Source of the DNA: CAYMUL01 sp964393605 | Lineage (GTDB): Bacteria; Bacteroidota; Ignavibacteria; Ignavibacteriales; Ignavibacteriaceae | NCBI GenBank assembly: GCA_964393605.1 | Contig: CAYMUL010000006.1 | Span: 82,271 to 146,270, forward strand | DNA length: 64,000 bases | Direction: 5' to 3' | In this document: piece after piece, positions 8,933 through 19,094 of the stretch | How positions within the stretch are numbered: the first letter of the stretch is position 1 | Layout: the number at the start of each line of letters is the position of its first letter | Made by a program: the position numbers and the translations under genes | Notes under the pieces: generated by a model | What the model saw: the letters and a program-made list of their open reading frames with translations, nothing else | What the model was told of the DNA's origin: nothing | Databases searched by the model: none

Positions 8933-11900
8933 TTATACTAAAATACAACGATTTTTATCGTTCGAAAAAAAACAATCTTTACAATGTTCAAGTTTTTTTG
9001 TGAAATTATTTTTGCGAACCGCATTTACGACCTGGAAAACTTCGTCAGAAAAATTGAGTGCTTCGGTTTGCGTGGTTGTAAATTCAACAGCGTGATCGGG
9101 AAATTCAAGAAAGATTATTGATGCACGAATAGTTTTTACATTCGGAAAATATTTCGCAGCGAGCAGAGCATAAAATTTTAACTGTGTAAAATATCTACTC
9201 TGTTTTTTTTGTATCTCGCTCTTTTTAAGTTTGTCGGTTTTATAATCAATAAGCCAGATCGAATCTTCATCTATAATAATTCTATCGATGATTCCAAAAA
9301 GATAATAGTCTTTTTCTTTCAGATAAATCTGAAATTCTTTTTTATAATTTTCTTGTTTTATTATTTCACTGAAAATTTGACTGCTATAAAAAATATGCAA
9401 AATCTCTTTTAATCCGGTAGAAAAATTGTTGAAATCAATTTCTCCCAGATTATAAATCTCCGTTTGAGAAGGAAGCCAACCATCAATTTCATTTAGCTTC
9501 ATTTCCAATTCTAATAATTTGTGGATTATCTCTCCGCGCAAAGCTGCCGAAATTTTGGTTTTGCGAGGTGTCTCGGAGCCGCTATTATCAATGGTATTCT
9601 CAAGATCGATGATTGCATCGTTGTCAATTATTTTCCTACTTGTGAATTCAAGTAAAGGAGAATAACCGACTTCGTAAGTCAAAAAATATTTTGTTGGACA
9701 TTCATTGAAAATTGCAACTTTTGTTGCCGAGATGATTTCTTCTTCCTGTTCATCCGACTTACTTTCGAGCTTCATCGAAAAAACGGGAATGTGTTGAATT
9801 GGCGTATCAGTAACTTTTGGTTCACAAAGAGTCTTTGTTATCGGAATCTCGAAATTCAAATTCAGTGTATCATTCTTTCCGGAAAAATTATTCCGCACTT
9901 CAACTTTCTGTTGGAGAATAAATTTATCTTCATTTTTAAAATCAATCGAGAGCGCATCGGATAGAAATCGAAGAAATGAATTTTTCTGCGGATCATTTTT
10001 AATTTTACCGCAAATGTATAATCTGTCTTCGGGACGAGTTGCGGCAACATAAAACAAACGTTTGTACTCGGCTATGGCTTTTTGTTTATCGATAAAATTG
10101 AATAGACTTAAAATTGGAGAAGAAGAATATGGTTTAAATAAATCATTCTCATCAGGAATTTTAGTTAGAATACCGAAATCGAGATCAACCGCGACTGATT
10201 TAGCTTTCACGCTCTCAAGTCTGACGCATTCATTGGATGCGGCGATAAAAATATTTTGGAATTGCAAACCCTTCGCCTGATGTATCGTCATTATTTTTAC
10301 GGTTTCGTCAGAGTCAAGTACAGCCGCCTGCCCTTCATCAATTTCTTTTTCAATTCCATCCTTCAAAAATTCAACGTAATCGTAAAGAGTTTTAGAACCT
10401 TGTTCAAAGAAGTTTCGGGAAATGGAAATGAACTTTTCAAAATTGGAAAGATTTAAAGTTCCGTCATGCCGCGCAGAATAAACTGAGAGAAAGTTTGTCT
10501 TCGAAGTTATAGCTCTCAAAACAGAAATAGGATCTTCAGCATTAATTTTTTCAGAAAAATCGTAGAGCAGAGAAAACGCGAATCTTGCTCTTTCATTTTC
10601 CACCGAAGCGTTTTTTAATTTTCCCCAAAATGTTTCTCCCGGTTGCAACGAGATGGAATAAATTTCATTATCGGAAAGAAAGAAAAACGGGGAGCGAAGA
10701 ATCCCGATCAATGCGATATCATTTTTATTGTTCAAGAAAAACGAGAAGAGATTGTAGATATCCATCACGAGTGGAACTTGATAGAAACCAATTCCGCCAA
10801 CAATTGCGTAAGGAATATTTTTCTTCAATAGCTCCTTTTCAATTTGAATAAAGTGCTTTCGTTTCGGAGATAAAATTGCAATCGAATTGTAACTTATTTC
10901 TTTTTCATTATGAAGATGCAAAATTTTATTTGCAATCAATTCTGAGAAAGATTGTTCACCCTCTTCATCTGATATTAAAAATTCAATCTCACTTTCACCC
11001 TTGTCATTCTTGGCGCAAATCAATTCAGAGTGGCTGACTTCATTAAAGAGATCATTTGGAATTTCGAACAGCTTACTAAATATTTTGTTGTTGAAGCCGC
11101 AAATCTCTGGGCTCATTCTAAAACTTTCGGGAAGAGTTACGATTGCCTCTTTGTTTTCGTTCTTCTCAATCATTTCTTTTGTTTTTGAAAAAACTTCAAG
11201 CTCTGCTTCGCGGAAACGATAAATACTTTGCTTTTCATCTCCGACGACGAAAAGATTTCCAGCGCGAAGTTCATCGAGAATCGGAATGAAAATTTCGTAC
11301 TGAATCATATTAGTATCTTGATATTCATCAATCATCAAATACTTGAAACGATGAGAAAGATCCTTGCGCACAATTTCATTTGCAAGAAGTTGCGATGTTT
11401 TAATTAGCAAGTCTTCATAGTCAAGCATTCCGGAATCGTATTTTTTCTTCTCATACACGTCCAAAACTTTTTCGAAGAATTGCAGAATTTCTTTTTCAAT
11501 TCGACATGCTTCAACATCAGTTTGCGAAACATTATTCCATGGTTCAATCAATCCGACAATTTCCGCCATTCGTTCAAGAATAAAAATTTCTTTTGTAAAT
11601 CTGTCTGAATTAGCGGCAGAAAGGAATTCTTTACGCACTGAATTTTCTTTAGTGAAAAGTAGAAGAAGATTATTCTTTATAAGTTGAAGAAAACCAATCG
11701 ATGTAAGTTCTTTATTCAGTTGCGAATGAAGAATAATTAACTGTTCTTTTTTTTCGCCGCGCATTGATGTTATTTCAAAAATTGAATTGAACGCTTCCAC
11801 AAAAGTTGGAATTGAAGGTTCCAATATTTTATTTAGTTGCTGCAAATAAGATTGATAAAGTTTTTCAACGATTTTATCCGGCTCATCTTTGTACAATCCG

Positions 11901-12472
11901 TACGCAAGAAAAATAATTTTATTTCGTTTTCCGAAAAGGTTTTTTAATTGAGATGAAAAAATTCTAACTGAACCAAAAAGACGAATTAATTTTTTTGCTG
12001 TTACGCTTGTTTTGGAATTTTCCAATTCACTCTGAATAACTTCTTCAATACTCAAATCTATTAACTCATTACTTGTGTTTGCATCAATCGGGCTGAAAGC
12101 CGCATCAATAGCGGCTTCAACGGGATACTGACGAAGCAAACTGGCGCAAAAAGCATGTATTGTAGAAATATTTGCCGAAACAAGTTGACGCCTTAGCGAT
12201 TCAATTTTCTTTAGCGTGGACTGAGAAGAATTTTTCTGTAGAACTTCATCAAGTGCGCTTGCAATTTTGTTGTAGAGTTCACTCGCCGCTTTTTCAGTAA
12301 AGGTTATCGCAGCAATTTCATTCAAAGAAATATTTTCATTTAGAATTATATTGATAAATCTTTTTGTGAGAATAAAAGTTTTACCACTGCCGGCATTTGC
12401 GGTAACGGACAAATGTTTGCTGTAATCGAGAGCCCGTTTTTGATTAGCGGTTAAAGTGAGTGAATCGCTCAT
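8933..12472 (-). CDS. AddA/RecB-type helicase-nuclease with Fe-S staple cysteines
   Basis: This 1179-residue protein is a UvrD-like superfamily 1 helicase fused to a RecB-family nuclease. Walker A is TANAGSGKT with Lys31, and motif Ia is AAITFTEKAASEL. Walker B is YLMIDEYQDTN, motif IV/V is IMTIHQAKGLQFQ and motif VI is YVAATRPEDRL. The C-terminal nuclease has the DYKTDKL active-site motif and the QLKFYALLA helix. A Cys in FNECPTKYFL plus the terminal CKDC-x8-C set fits the four-cysteine iron-sulfur staple found in some AddB, AdnAB and Cas4 nucleases. It should process double-strand breaks. No AddB partner is visible nearby. The start codon overlaps the upstream kinase stop (ATGA). Confidence 0.88.
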   Translation of the reverse strand: MSDSLTLTANQKRALDYSKHLSVTANAGSGKTFILTKRFINIILNENISLNEIAAITFTEKAASELYNKIASALDEVLQKNSSQSTLKKIESLRRQLVSANISTIHAFCASLLRQYPVEAAIDAAFSPIDANTSNELIDLSIEEVIQSELENSKTSVTAKKLIRLFGSVRIFSSQLKNLFGKRNKIIFLAYGLYKDEPDKIVEKLYQSYLQQLNKILEPSIPTFVEAFNSIFEITSMRGEKKEQLIILHSQLNKELTSIGFLQLIKNNLLLLFTKENSVRKEFLSAANSDRFTKEIFILERMAEIVGLIEPWNNVSQTDVEACRIEKEILQFFEKVLDVYEKKKYDSGMLDYEDLLIKTSQLLANEIVRKDLSHRFKYLMIDEYQDTNMIQYEIFIPILDELRAGNLFVVGDEKQSIYRFREAELEVFSKTKEMIEKNENKEAIVTLPESFRMSPEICGFNNKIFSKLFEIPNDLFNEVSHSELICAKNDKGESEIEFLISDEEGEQSFSELIANKILHLHNEKEISYNSIAILSPKRKHFIQIEKELLKKNIPYAIVGGIGFYQVPLVMDIYNLFSFFLNNKNDIALIGILRSPFFFLSDNEIYSISLQPGETFWGKLKNASVENERARFAFSLLYDFSEKINAEDPISVLRAITSKTNFLSVYSARHDGTLNLSNFEKFISISRNFFEQGSKTLYDYVEFLKDGIEKEIDEGQAAVLDSDETVKIMTIHQAKGLQFQNIFIAASNECVRLESVKAKSVAVDLDFGILTKIPDENDLFKPYSSSPILSLFNFIDKQKAIAEYKRLFYVAATRPEDRLYICGKIKNDPQKNSFLRFLSDALSIDFKNEDKFILQQKVEVRNNFSGKNDTLNLNFEIPITKTLCEPKVTDTPIQHIPVFSMKLESKSDEQEEEIISATKVAIFNECPTKYFLTYEVGYSPLLEFTSRKIIDNDAIIDLENTIDNSGSETPRKTKISAALRGEIIHKLLELEMKLNEIDGWLPSQTEIYNLGEIDFNNFSTGLKEILHIFYSSQIFSEIIKQENYKKEFQIYLKEKDYYLFGIIDRIIIDEDSIWLIDYKTDKLKKSEIQKKQSRYFTQLKFYALLAAKYFPNVKTIRASIIFLEFPDHAVEFTTTQTEALNFSDEVFQVVNAVRKNNFTKKLEHCKDCFFSNDKNRCILV

Positions 12473-15400
12473 TTAAATTTAATCCTAAAAGTTGTGTCTC
12501 TATTTTCTGAGTGCAATAGTTCGATACTCCCATCGATGCTTTCCATATAACGTTTGGCGAGTTTCAATCCCAATCCCATACCCGATGCTTTGTTTGTAAA
12601 ATTATGGAGAAAGATATTTTGTTGAACATCAGATTTGATGCCGGTGCCATTGTCGTTCACATCGACAATAATATTATTGTTTTCTTCAAAAAGATTAATC
12701 ATAATTCTATCGGCAGATGCTTGCAGAGAATTTCGGCAAAGATTCACGAACATCCTTCTCGTTTGGGAAAGATCACCATTTATATTTGTATTTTCGGTAG
12801 CGCAGGTAATCTCAATCGATAGTTTTTCATCTTCATATAAAGTTTTTATTTCGCCGAGCAGTTGGCACAAATTAATTTTTTCAAGAGATAAACTCGGCAT
12901 CCTTGCAAATTGAGAAAACTCAGAAGCGATTTGATTTAGCGTTTCAATCTGATTTAAAATTGTTGTTGACACTTTCTCAAAGATTGAATCGAACTTTGCA
13001 GATTTATCTTTATACGCGATCATCAATTGCTGAATTGTAAGTTTCATCGGTGTGAGCGGATTTTTTATTTCATGCGCTATTTGTTTTGCCATTTCGCGCC
13101 ATGCATTCTCGCGTTCAAGCTGACTAATTTCTTGCTGACTTTTTCTCAATTCGTTAGTCATGTAATTAAAACCTGAAATCAAATTTTTAATCTCGCCTGT
13201 ATCCGAAGTTTTCAATTCAAAATTCAAATCTCCCATTGCAACAGATTGAGTTGCGCGTGTCAATTTTCTTATCGGTGTTGAAATCGTATTCGAAATAAAA
13301 GTGCTGAACACAAGTATTAGCACAATCGCGAATGAATAAACTCCGACTAAAAAAACATCAACTTCGATCGGCGAAAATGCAGTTTGAATTTTATTGAACA
13401 CATTATCAACTACAAAAATATATTCATGATTATTAATTAAAGTTTTGGAGAAGAAGGAATAATGTAAATTTTTATCATCGGTGTGAAAAAATTGTTTGCC
13501 ATCTTTAATCACAAGCTCAACGAAGGAGGAAGGCAATAAAACCGACGGAAATAATGTAGCATAATAATATTGGTTATATGATGAAAAGAGTAAATCGGAA
13601 TTATCATAAACCGAAAAATTTGTACCGAGTTCTTCGCTCGCTTTATGAAAGGCGGTTTCAAGCGGACGCTCGGGATTGCGGATTAACTGGTTTTGAATGT
13701 GTCGTTCAATCGAGACAACACTTTCTCGCAAACCAGACTTGTAAGTCTCCGTAATTTTTTCGGATGAATCGATTCTGTTGTAAGCCGCGAGCGCGATTAT
13801 TGGAATCAGCGAAATTAAAATCAATGCCGCGAGAAGTTTAGTCCTGAAGCTGAGAAACAGTTGTAAAAATTCTTTTAGATTTATAATGATTGCGATTAAA
13901 TAAAAAATCAAAATCAAAAAAGTATGAGCGATAAATATTTTAAAGAAGTTGAATAGTATTAATGTAAAACTATTTCTCTTGATCGTTACCAAGTAGAACT
14001 CTTTCCTGTTTGAATCAGAAATATTATAAGCAAGTGATAAATAATTTTCGTCATTCGATTCCGATTCAATCCAATATTCAGTTGAGCCATCAAAAGAATT
14101 ACGCATTACTTGATTTATAATCTCTCTGTTCGGAACAAATACTCCGCCGAGTATTTCAATACCGCCTTCATTTATCAAACTTATATTTAATTGCTTCGGT
14201 TGAATTACATCGGAAGGTTTATCAATAGCCGCTGCAAAGAGTATTGGAGCAGATTCCTTCAAGAATAATCTGTTCTCAATTTTTATAGTTAAGTTTAGAT
14301 ATCCGAGTAAAATATTTCGATCGATAACCGGAGTTAAGCCGGTTAAATATTTTTCTCCGTTTGGCGCAATTACTTCATTGATAATTATGTCGTCAATTTT
14401 TATTCCCGAAAAGAAAGAAGCAAAAAAATCGGTAGAATTTATTCCTTGCGAAAACCCGCCTACTACTTTTTTCGAACGGTCTAAAAAATAAATTGAATAT
14501 GCCGTCGTTTGTCCGGAAAGTTTTAATTTTTGCAGAGCGATAAAACCGGCGGCATGAAATCGGTCGGCTTGTTGTAAAAATGTGCTCGATATTAGTTCAT
14601 CATCTTTTAATGTTTCGAGTGATTCATTCATTAAAAAATTATAGAATGAAATATTTGATCTTTTCAATTCAAGCGCAGTTGATACAAGAGAATTTTTTTC
14701 CATCTCGCCGTTGAAGTAATTAAGGTAGAGCGTTGAAACGAAAGAAGAAACAAAAAAATAAATCCCAAATTGTAAGAAAATTGTTCTACTATTAGTCGCC
14801 GCACTTTTAACCAAAAGAAAAAGCATAGCGATAAAAACGAGATAATAATAGATTGGAAGTAATGGTTCATATTGATAAAAATAAAGTCCGACGAATGTGA
14901 AGACCGAAATCGAAGAAATGTATATTAGATCAGATTTGTTAGAACTTTTAACATTAAAATATCGGGCTGTAAAAAGAAGGAGAGAAAGTAAAATTAATAA
15001 GAACGCAACTCCGCATAAAAGCAGAGTTCCGAGCATTGAAAAGTGTGAGAAGGGCGGAAATATTTCCGGCTCTTTGAAATAACGAAGTGTAGAATCAAAG
15101 ATTACGCTCTTGCAAATTGCGGCGAAAGCGCGAACGCTGAGAGTCAGAAAAATTGAATTTAGTACAACTGCGAAAGCGAGAAAATATTTATTAGTTTTAT
15201 TTTCAGAACCCTCCGTAAAAAAATATTTTCTGCTTTTCGAAAATGTTTGCAATGCGATTAAGAGGAAAAAGAAAGTGGTTACGAAAAAATCTATCGGTGA
15301 GCGTACTATTCCTTCCCCGAACTTGGATGAAAATAAATTTGGATCACTCAAATTTTCAGGAAGAAAAATATTAGGAATATTTGTGGCAAATAAAATTAAC

Positions 15401-16287
15401 CGCCCGATGCCCAGATAAAGCATCAACATTAAAAGTTTTACAAACATGGAATTTAATATTTTATAATCTCGACGAAGAGACATTCCCAAAAGTAAATAAG
15501 CAAATACAATCAAAATACTTTGCGATGAACTAAAAGTGTTTCGTAGCCGGTTTATCTCACTTTGCAATAAAGGATAGTTGATAATCATTAATCCGATTTT
15601 TTCCGAATTATTATTTGTCAACTCAAAAGCTGTTTCGGTTTGTGTTGCATATTTACTTTTATATGGTTCGAAAATAAAATCAATGTTTGTCGAAAATTTA
15701 TTTGAGAGTGTTTCATCAAAATTTTCGATACTAAATTTATCAGCAAGAAATTCTGCTTCACATTTTAATGGAATACCTACAAATATTTTAAAGATACCTT
15801 CTTCGAGGTTGAGTGTATCAACTACGCCTAAAAATGTAATCAAGTTCGAGTTGAAGAAAAACAACGAACCTGTTTTATAAAAATGATTGCTCAAATTTTC
15901 ATCATAAAAATGAACAAGTTCATTCCATCCGACTAATTCACCCAAAGGATTGAAAAATGAAATTGAATAATTTGCATAATCGTTACTCAGTAATATTGAA
16001 AAGATTTTTTCGTTATCGTGGGCATCCGATAAAATTGCTCTCAAACTATTTTTTAATTGTATTGAAGTTGAAAGGAGAGTAGCTTGTTTTTCATCAAATA
16101 CTTTAACGGCTTTTTCTCTAATATCTTCAACAAGGATTAGCCGTTCTTCTTTCCAATTTTCTTTAGTTGATTGAATTACTTTCGGCGAAATATAGCCGAG
16201 TAGAAATATCAACCCGATAGTAGTGAACAGAAGTGCAAAATGCCACTTGCCTTTGCGCATTTTTATTCTTTCGTAAAGAGTTTTCAT
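12469..16287 (-). CDS. Large NtrY-like membrane sensor histidine kinase
   Basis: The 1272-residue protein has many transmembrane helices in the first 550 residues, a large extracytoplasmic loop region, and a HAMP segment (NTISTPIRKLTRATQSVAMGD). HisKA follows with phospho-acceptor His in QIAHEIKNPLTPMKL, then HATPase with NLCRNSLQAS, VDVNDNGTGI and GMGLGLKLAKRY. This is the organisation of NtrY-type kinases, but it is much longer than typical. I chose the ATG at 16287, which overlaps the upstream TGA as ATGA. A longer in-frame start at 16383 would overlap that gene by 100 bp. The 3' end overlaps the AddA-like start by 4 bp. No response regulator is adjacent. Confidence 0.85.
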   Translation of the reverse strand: MKTLYERIKMRKGKWHFALLFTTIGLIFLLGYISPKVIQSTKENWKEERLILVEDIREKAVKVFDEKQATLLSTSIQLKNSLRAILSDAHDNEKIFSILLSNDYANYSISFFNPLGELVGWNELVHFYDENLSNHFYKTGSLFFFNSNLITFLGVVDTLNLEEGIFKIFVGIPLKCEAEFLADKFSIENFDETLSNKFSTNIDFIFEPYKSKYATQTETAFELTNNNSEKIGLMIINYPLLQSEINRLRNTFSSSQSILIVFAYLLLGMSLRRDYKILNSMFVKLLMLMLYLGIGRLILFATNIPNIFLPENLSDPNLFSSKFGEGIVRSPIDFFVTTFFFLLIALQTFSKSRKYFFTEGSENKTNKYFLAFAVVLNSIFLTLSVRAFAAICKSVIFDSTLRYFKEPEIFPPFSHFSMLGTLLLCGVAFLLILLSLLLFTARYFNVKSSNKSDLIYISSISVFTFVGLYFYQYEPLLPIYYYLVFIAMLFLLVKSAATNSRTIFLQFGIYFFVSSFVSTLYLNYFNGEMEKNSLVSTALELKRSNISFYNFLMNESLETLKDDELISSTFLQQADRFHAAGFIALQKLKLSGQTTAYSIYFLDRSKKVVGGFSQGINSTDFFASFFSGIKIDDIIINEVIAPNGEKYLTGLTPVIDRNILLGYLNLTIKIENRLFLKESAPILFAAAIDKPSDVIQPKQLNISLINEGGIEILGGVFVPNREIINQVMRNSFDGSTEYWIESESNDENYLSLAYNISDSNRKEFYLVTIKRNSFTLILFNFFKIFIAHTFLILIFYLIAIIINLKEFLQLFLSFRTKLLAALILISLIPIIALAAYNRIDSSEKITETYKSGLRESVVSIERHIQNQLIRNPERPLETAFHKASEELGTNFSVYDNSDLLFSSYNQYYYATLFPSVLLPSSFVELVIKDGKQFFHTDDKNLHYSFFSKTLINNHEYIFVVDNVFNKIQTAFSPIEVDVFLVGVYSFAIVLILVFSTFISNTISTPIRKLTRATQSVAMGDLNFELKTSDTGEIKNLISGFNYMTNELRKSQQEISQLERENAWREMAKQIAHEIKNPLTPMKLTIQQLMIAYKDKSAKFDSIFEKVSTTILNQIETLNQIASEFSQFARMPSLSLEKINLCQLLGEIKTLYEDEKLSIEITCATENTNINGDLSQTRRMFVNLCRNSLQASADRIMINLFEENNNIIVDVNDNGTGIKSDVQQNIFLHNFTNKASGMGLGLKLAKRYMESIDGSIELLHSENRDTTFRIKFK

Positions 16288-16745
16288 CTGATTGTTATCT
16301 GTGAAATTCTCCACGATTGCCCCCACGCATTCAATGAAATATAAATTTTTCCTTTGCTTCTTTTTCCCGAAGAGGAGTACCAAAATTCGCCGGTTGCGTA
16401 TGGATTTTCTCCATCTTGAATCTTTGTGAACGAAAAATTTTCAGGGCGCGTGATATTCAAAAAATCTTTTAAAACATAGAATGCTTGATTGGAAGTGTAA
16501 TAACCGGAAACTCCGTTGAAGAGACTGAGATAAATTTGTTTTCCAAACTGATCTGAAAAAATTTTTATTTCATTCTTGTTGAAGCCTTCTTCGATCTTTG
16601 AAAAGATAGTTTTGGGATCATCGCGATAATAAAAAAAATTATCGCTCGAGAGTTTCTGCTCAAAAGTCAACTTCAGCCCCAAAAATAAAAGGGGAGAAAT
16701 GATTAGAAACAATAAAATTCTTCTATTTAAAAGATGCATATTCAT
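16284..16745 (-). CDS. DUF4783-type exported protein
   Basis: The 153-residue protein has an N-terminal signal/anchor (RRILLFLIISPLLFLGL). An NTF2-like DUF4783-type domain follows, with IFSKIEEGFNKNEIKIFSDQFG, SNQAFYVLKDFL and a closing KGKIYISLNAWGQSWRISQITI. The family is confined to the Bacteroidota and relatives and has no assigned function. It is the first gene of a three-gene minus-strand unit linked by 4-bp ATGA overlaps to the NtrY-like kinase and the AddA-like gene. Confidence 0.75.
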   Translation of the reverse strand: MNMHLLNRRILLFLIISPLLFLGLKLTFEQKLSSDNFFYYRDDPKTIFSKIEEGFNKNEIKIFSDQFGKQIYLSLFNGVSGYYTSNQAFYVLKDFLNITRPENFSFTKIQDGENPYATGEFWYSSSGKRSKGKIYISLNAWGQSWRISQITIR

Positions 16746-16793
16746 TTAGTCGTAAATTTAAGGAGAATAGATTTGGGAAGCTATACAGAATAT

Positions 16794-16821
16794 AAAAAAC
16801 CCCGTCCGAAATCGAACGGGG
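16794..16821 (-). terminator. Terminator after the FN3 lipoprotein gene
   Basis: On the minus strand, CCCCGT at 16821-16816 pairs with ACGGGG at 16805-16800 around a 10-nt loop, followed by a T tract at 16799-16794. It lies about 20 bp past the stop codon of the gene at 16844-17644. Confidence 0.85.
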
Positions 16822-16843
16822 CTGAAGGATTATTGACCCACGA

Positions 16844-17644
16844 TTATCTAATGTTCCCTCGAGTTAATTTCTTTCTTTTTCCTTCGTGAAATTTTGCTTT
16901 TAGTTGAGAGTTCCCTTCAACGGTTTGATATGCCCAATCGAATACAACTCTTTCCGAAGTGATCGATTTAATTCTGATCTTTGCGAAATGATTGTCCCAT
17001 GTCCAGATTACGTAAGTGTGTCCAACTTTTGCAAGTTCATCTTTCGTTGAAGACCAACCTGAATTTGGTGCGAAAGGAATATCATAAATATCAGTCGTTG
17101 GTCCCATGTCGATGATATCTGTATCTTCCCAAACATCGAGATAATAAACACCGCCGAAATTTTCGAAGAAGAAATCCGTTTCATTATCGTCAAAAGGATA
17201 GACGCGGTTGTTATCAAAACTATAACCCGAATTGTTCGGAAAATTTCTGTAATCAAAAATAGATTGATTGAAACCTTCGGGGCGCGGAGTTGCGAAACTT
17301 ACATCATAGCTCAAGTCGCTTTCGTTTCCGCTCAAATCATACGCGGCGATTGCATAATAATATTTTACGCCGTTGACTGCATCGTAATCGGTGAAGTAAT
17401 TGTTTTGTGTTGAACCAATCAATTCATATCTGCCGTTGTAACTGTAACTGAAATAAACATTGTATCCGGCGAGGTCGCGTTCACGGTTGTGGTTCCATGA
17501 AATATCAACAATGTTATCGCCATTCAGTACGAATAAACCCGATGGTGCGGATGGGGGAGTATAATCATAGACATACGCTTCTTCATCTTTACATCCAAAG
17601 AAGAAAAGTGAACTTAAAATTGTAATCATCATTAGCTTTTTCAT
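16844..17644 (-). CDS. Lipoprotein with fibronectin type III domain
   Basis: The 266-residue product has a lipoprotein signal ending FFFGC with Cys18. One fibronectin type III domain follows at about residues 30-118, with PPSAPSGLFV, VDISWNHNRERDLAGYNVYF and KYYYAIAAYDLSGNES. The remaining 145 residues contain acidic, aromatic-rich beta-type sequence that I do not recognise. It is probably exposed at the cell surface or periplasmic face of a membrane. It is monocistronic with its own terminator. Confidence 0.75.
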   Translation of the reverse strand: MKKLMMITILSSLFFFGCKDEEAYVYDYTPPSAPSGLFVLNGDNIVDISWNHNRERDLAGYNVYFSYSYNGRYELIGSTQNNYFTDYDAVNGVKYYYAIAAYDLSGNESDLSYDVSFATPRPEGFNQSIFDYRNFPNNSGYSFDNNRVYPFDDNETDFFFENFGGVYYLDVWEDTDIIDMGPTTDIYDIPFAPNSGWSSTKDELAKVGHTYVIWTWDNHFAKIRIKSITSERVVFDWAYQTVEGNSQLKAKFHEGKRKKLTRGNIR

Positions 17645-17794
17645 TTTGTTTTTCCTTTTACTTTTTTGGTAGTGAACTGCAAAAGAAATGCCACAAGCCA
17701 GATGAGTTTTTTAATTACAATATTATCTTTTAATAAAGTATTGTACAGAAAAATGGACGATTGTGTATTTTAAAAATAAAAGTTAAGTCGGCAG

Positions 17795-19084
17795 TCAGAT
17801 ATTTTGATATTCATTTTCGTAAAACATTTGCGATTTGTTTATCACTGCTCTCGATTTGCCGTTTAACAATCTTCCTTCGAAAGGAGAGTTGATCGATTTA
17901 CTCTTGAATTTTTTTATCTCAACTGTCCAAATTTCTTTCGGATCGAAGATTGTAAGATTTGCCATTTCCCCTTCTTTAATTTGGGGAATTGCCAAACCAA
18001 GAATCTTTTTCGGATTGATAGCAAGTTTTTGAATTATCTGTTCAATCGTCAATTTCTTTTTATGATAAAGTTCGGTTAATGTTAAACCGAGTTGAGTTTC
18101 TAATCCAATTATTCCGTTTGGAGCTAATTCAAATTCCATCTCTTTCTCTTCAATTGTATGCGGTGCGTGATCGCTTGCAATCACATCAATCGTTCCGTCA
18201 ATCAATCCTTCAACCATTGCTTCAACATCATCTTTTGTGCGAAGCGGCGGATTCATTTTATAATTTGTATCATAATTTTTTAATTCATCATCGGTCAAAG
18301 TAAAATGATGCGGCGTAACTTCGGCGGTAACTTGAATGCCTTTTCTCTTTGCATCGCGAACAAGCTCAACCGAACGCTTACTGCTGATGTGCGCAATGTG
18401 AACTTTGCAGTTTGTGTATTCAGCCATTAAAATATCGCGCATGACAATCAAGTCTTCCGCAACAGTCGGCAGTGGGGGAATTCCTAAAATAGTTGAGTTG
18501 ATTCCTTCGTTCATCGCACCGCCGGCAAGTGATTCATCTTCGCAATGCTCGATAATAACTTTATCAAACATCTTTGCATATTCCATCGCCGAGCGAAGAA
18601 TCTTCGCATTCTTAATTGCAACGCCGTCATCAGAAAATGCCACTGCACCGGAATCGACTAACTCAGCCATCGGTGCAAGAGTTTCTCCTTTTCGGTCTAT
18701 TGTTGCCGCACCGATTGGATATACATCAACCAATAAATTTTTTGATTTATTTTTTATGAAGTTCACAACTTCGGCAGAATCGATGGCAGGGGAAGTGTTC
18801 GGCATGCAAGCAACAGCAGTAAATCCGCCGTTCGCCGCTGATGCGCAACCTGTTTCAATTGTTTCTTTATCTTCTCTCCCCGGTTCGCGCAAGTGAACAT
18901 GAATATCTATGAATCCCGGCGCGGCAATGCATCCCTCAAATTCGATGAGTTTATCGTGTGCAATTTTTTTCGGATCGAGATCGCCGATCTTTTCTATTTT
19001 CCCGTCGATCAAAAGCAAATCAGATTTTTGATTTAATTTTATTTGAGGATCAATCAGTTGGAGATTACGTAATAACAATTTCAT
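17795..19084 (-). CDS. pyrC: Dihydroorotase (PyrC)
   Basis: The 429-residue enzyme catalyses reversible cyclisation of N-carbamoyl-L-aspartate to dihydroorotate in pyrimidine synthesis. Motifs of the class I dihydroorotase family are present. GFIDIHVHLREPG carries the first metal histidines and substrate Arg, HCEDESL and TAEVTPHHFTLTD provide further histidines, and ASDHAPHTIEEKE carries the catalytic Asp. It is the last gene of the pyrR-pyrB-pyrC operon, 10 bp after pyrB. Confidence 0.95.
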   Translation of the reverse strand: MKLLLRNLQLIDPQIKLNQKSDLLLIDGKIEKIGDLDPKKIAHDKLIEFEGCIAAPGFIDIHVHLREPGREDKETIETGCASAANGGFTAVACMPNTSPAIDSAEVVNFIKNKSKNLLVDVYPIGAATIDRKGETLAPMAELVDSGAVAFSDDGVAIKNAKILRSAMEYAKMFDKVIIEHCEDESLAGGAMNEGINSTILGIPPLPTVAEDLIVMRDILMAEYTNCKVHIAHISSKRSVELVRDAKRKGIQVTAEVTPHHFTLTDDELKNYDTNYKMNPPLRTKDDVEAMVEGLIDGTIDVIASDHAPHTIEEKEMEFELAPNGIIGLETQLGLTLTELYHKKKLTIEQIIQKLAINPKKILGLAIPQIKEGEMANLTIFDPKEIWTVEIKKFKSKSINSPFEGRLLNGKSRAVINKSQMFYENEYQNI

Positions 19085-19094
19085 AAAACACTTT

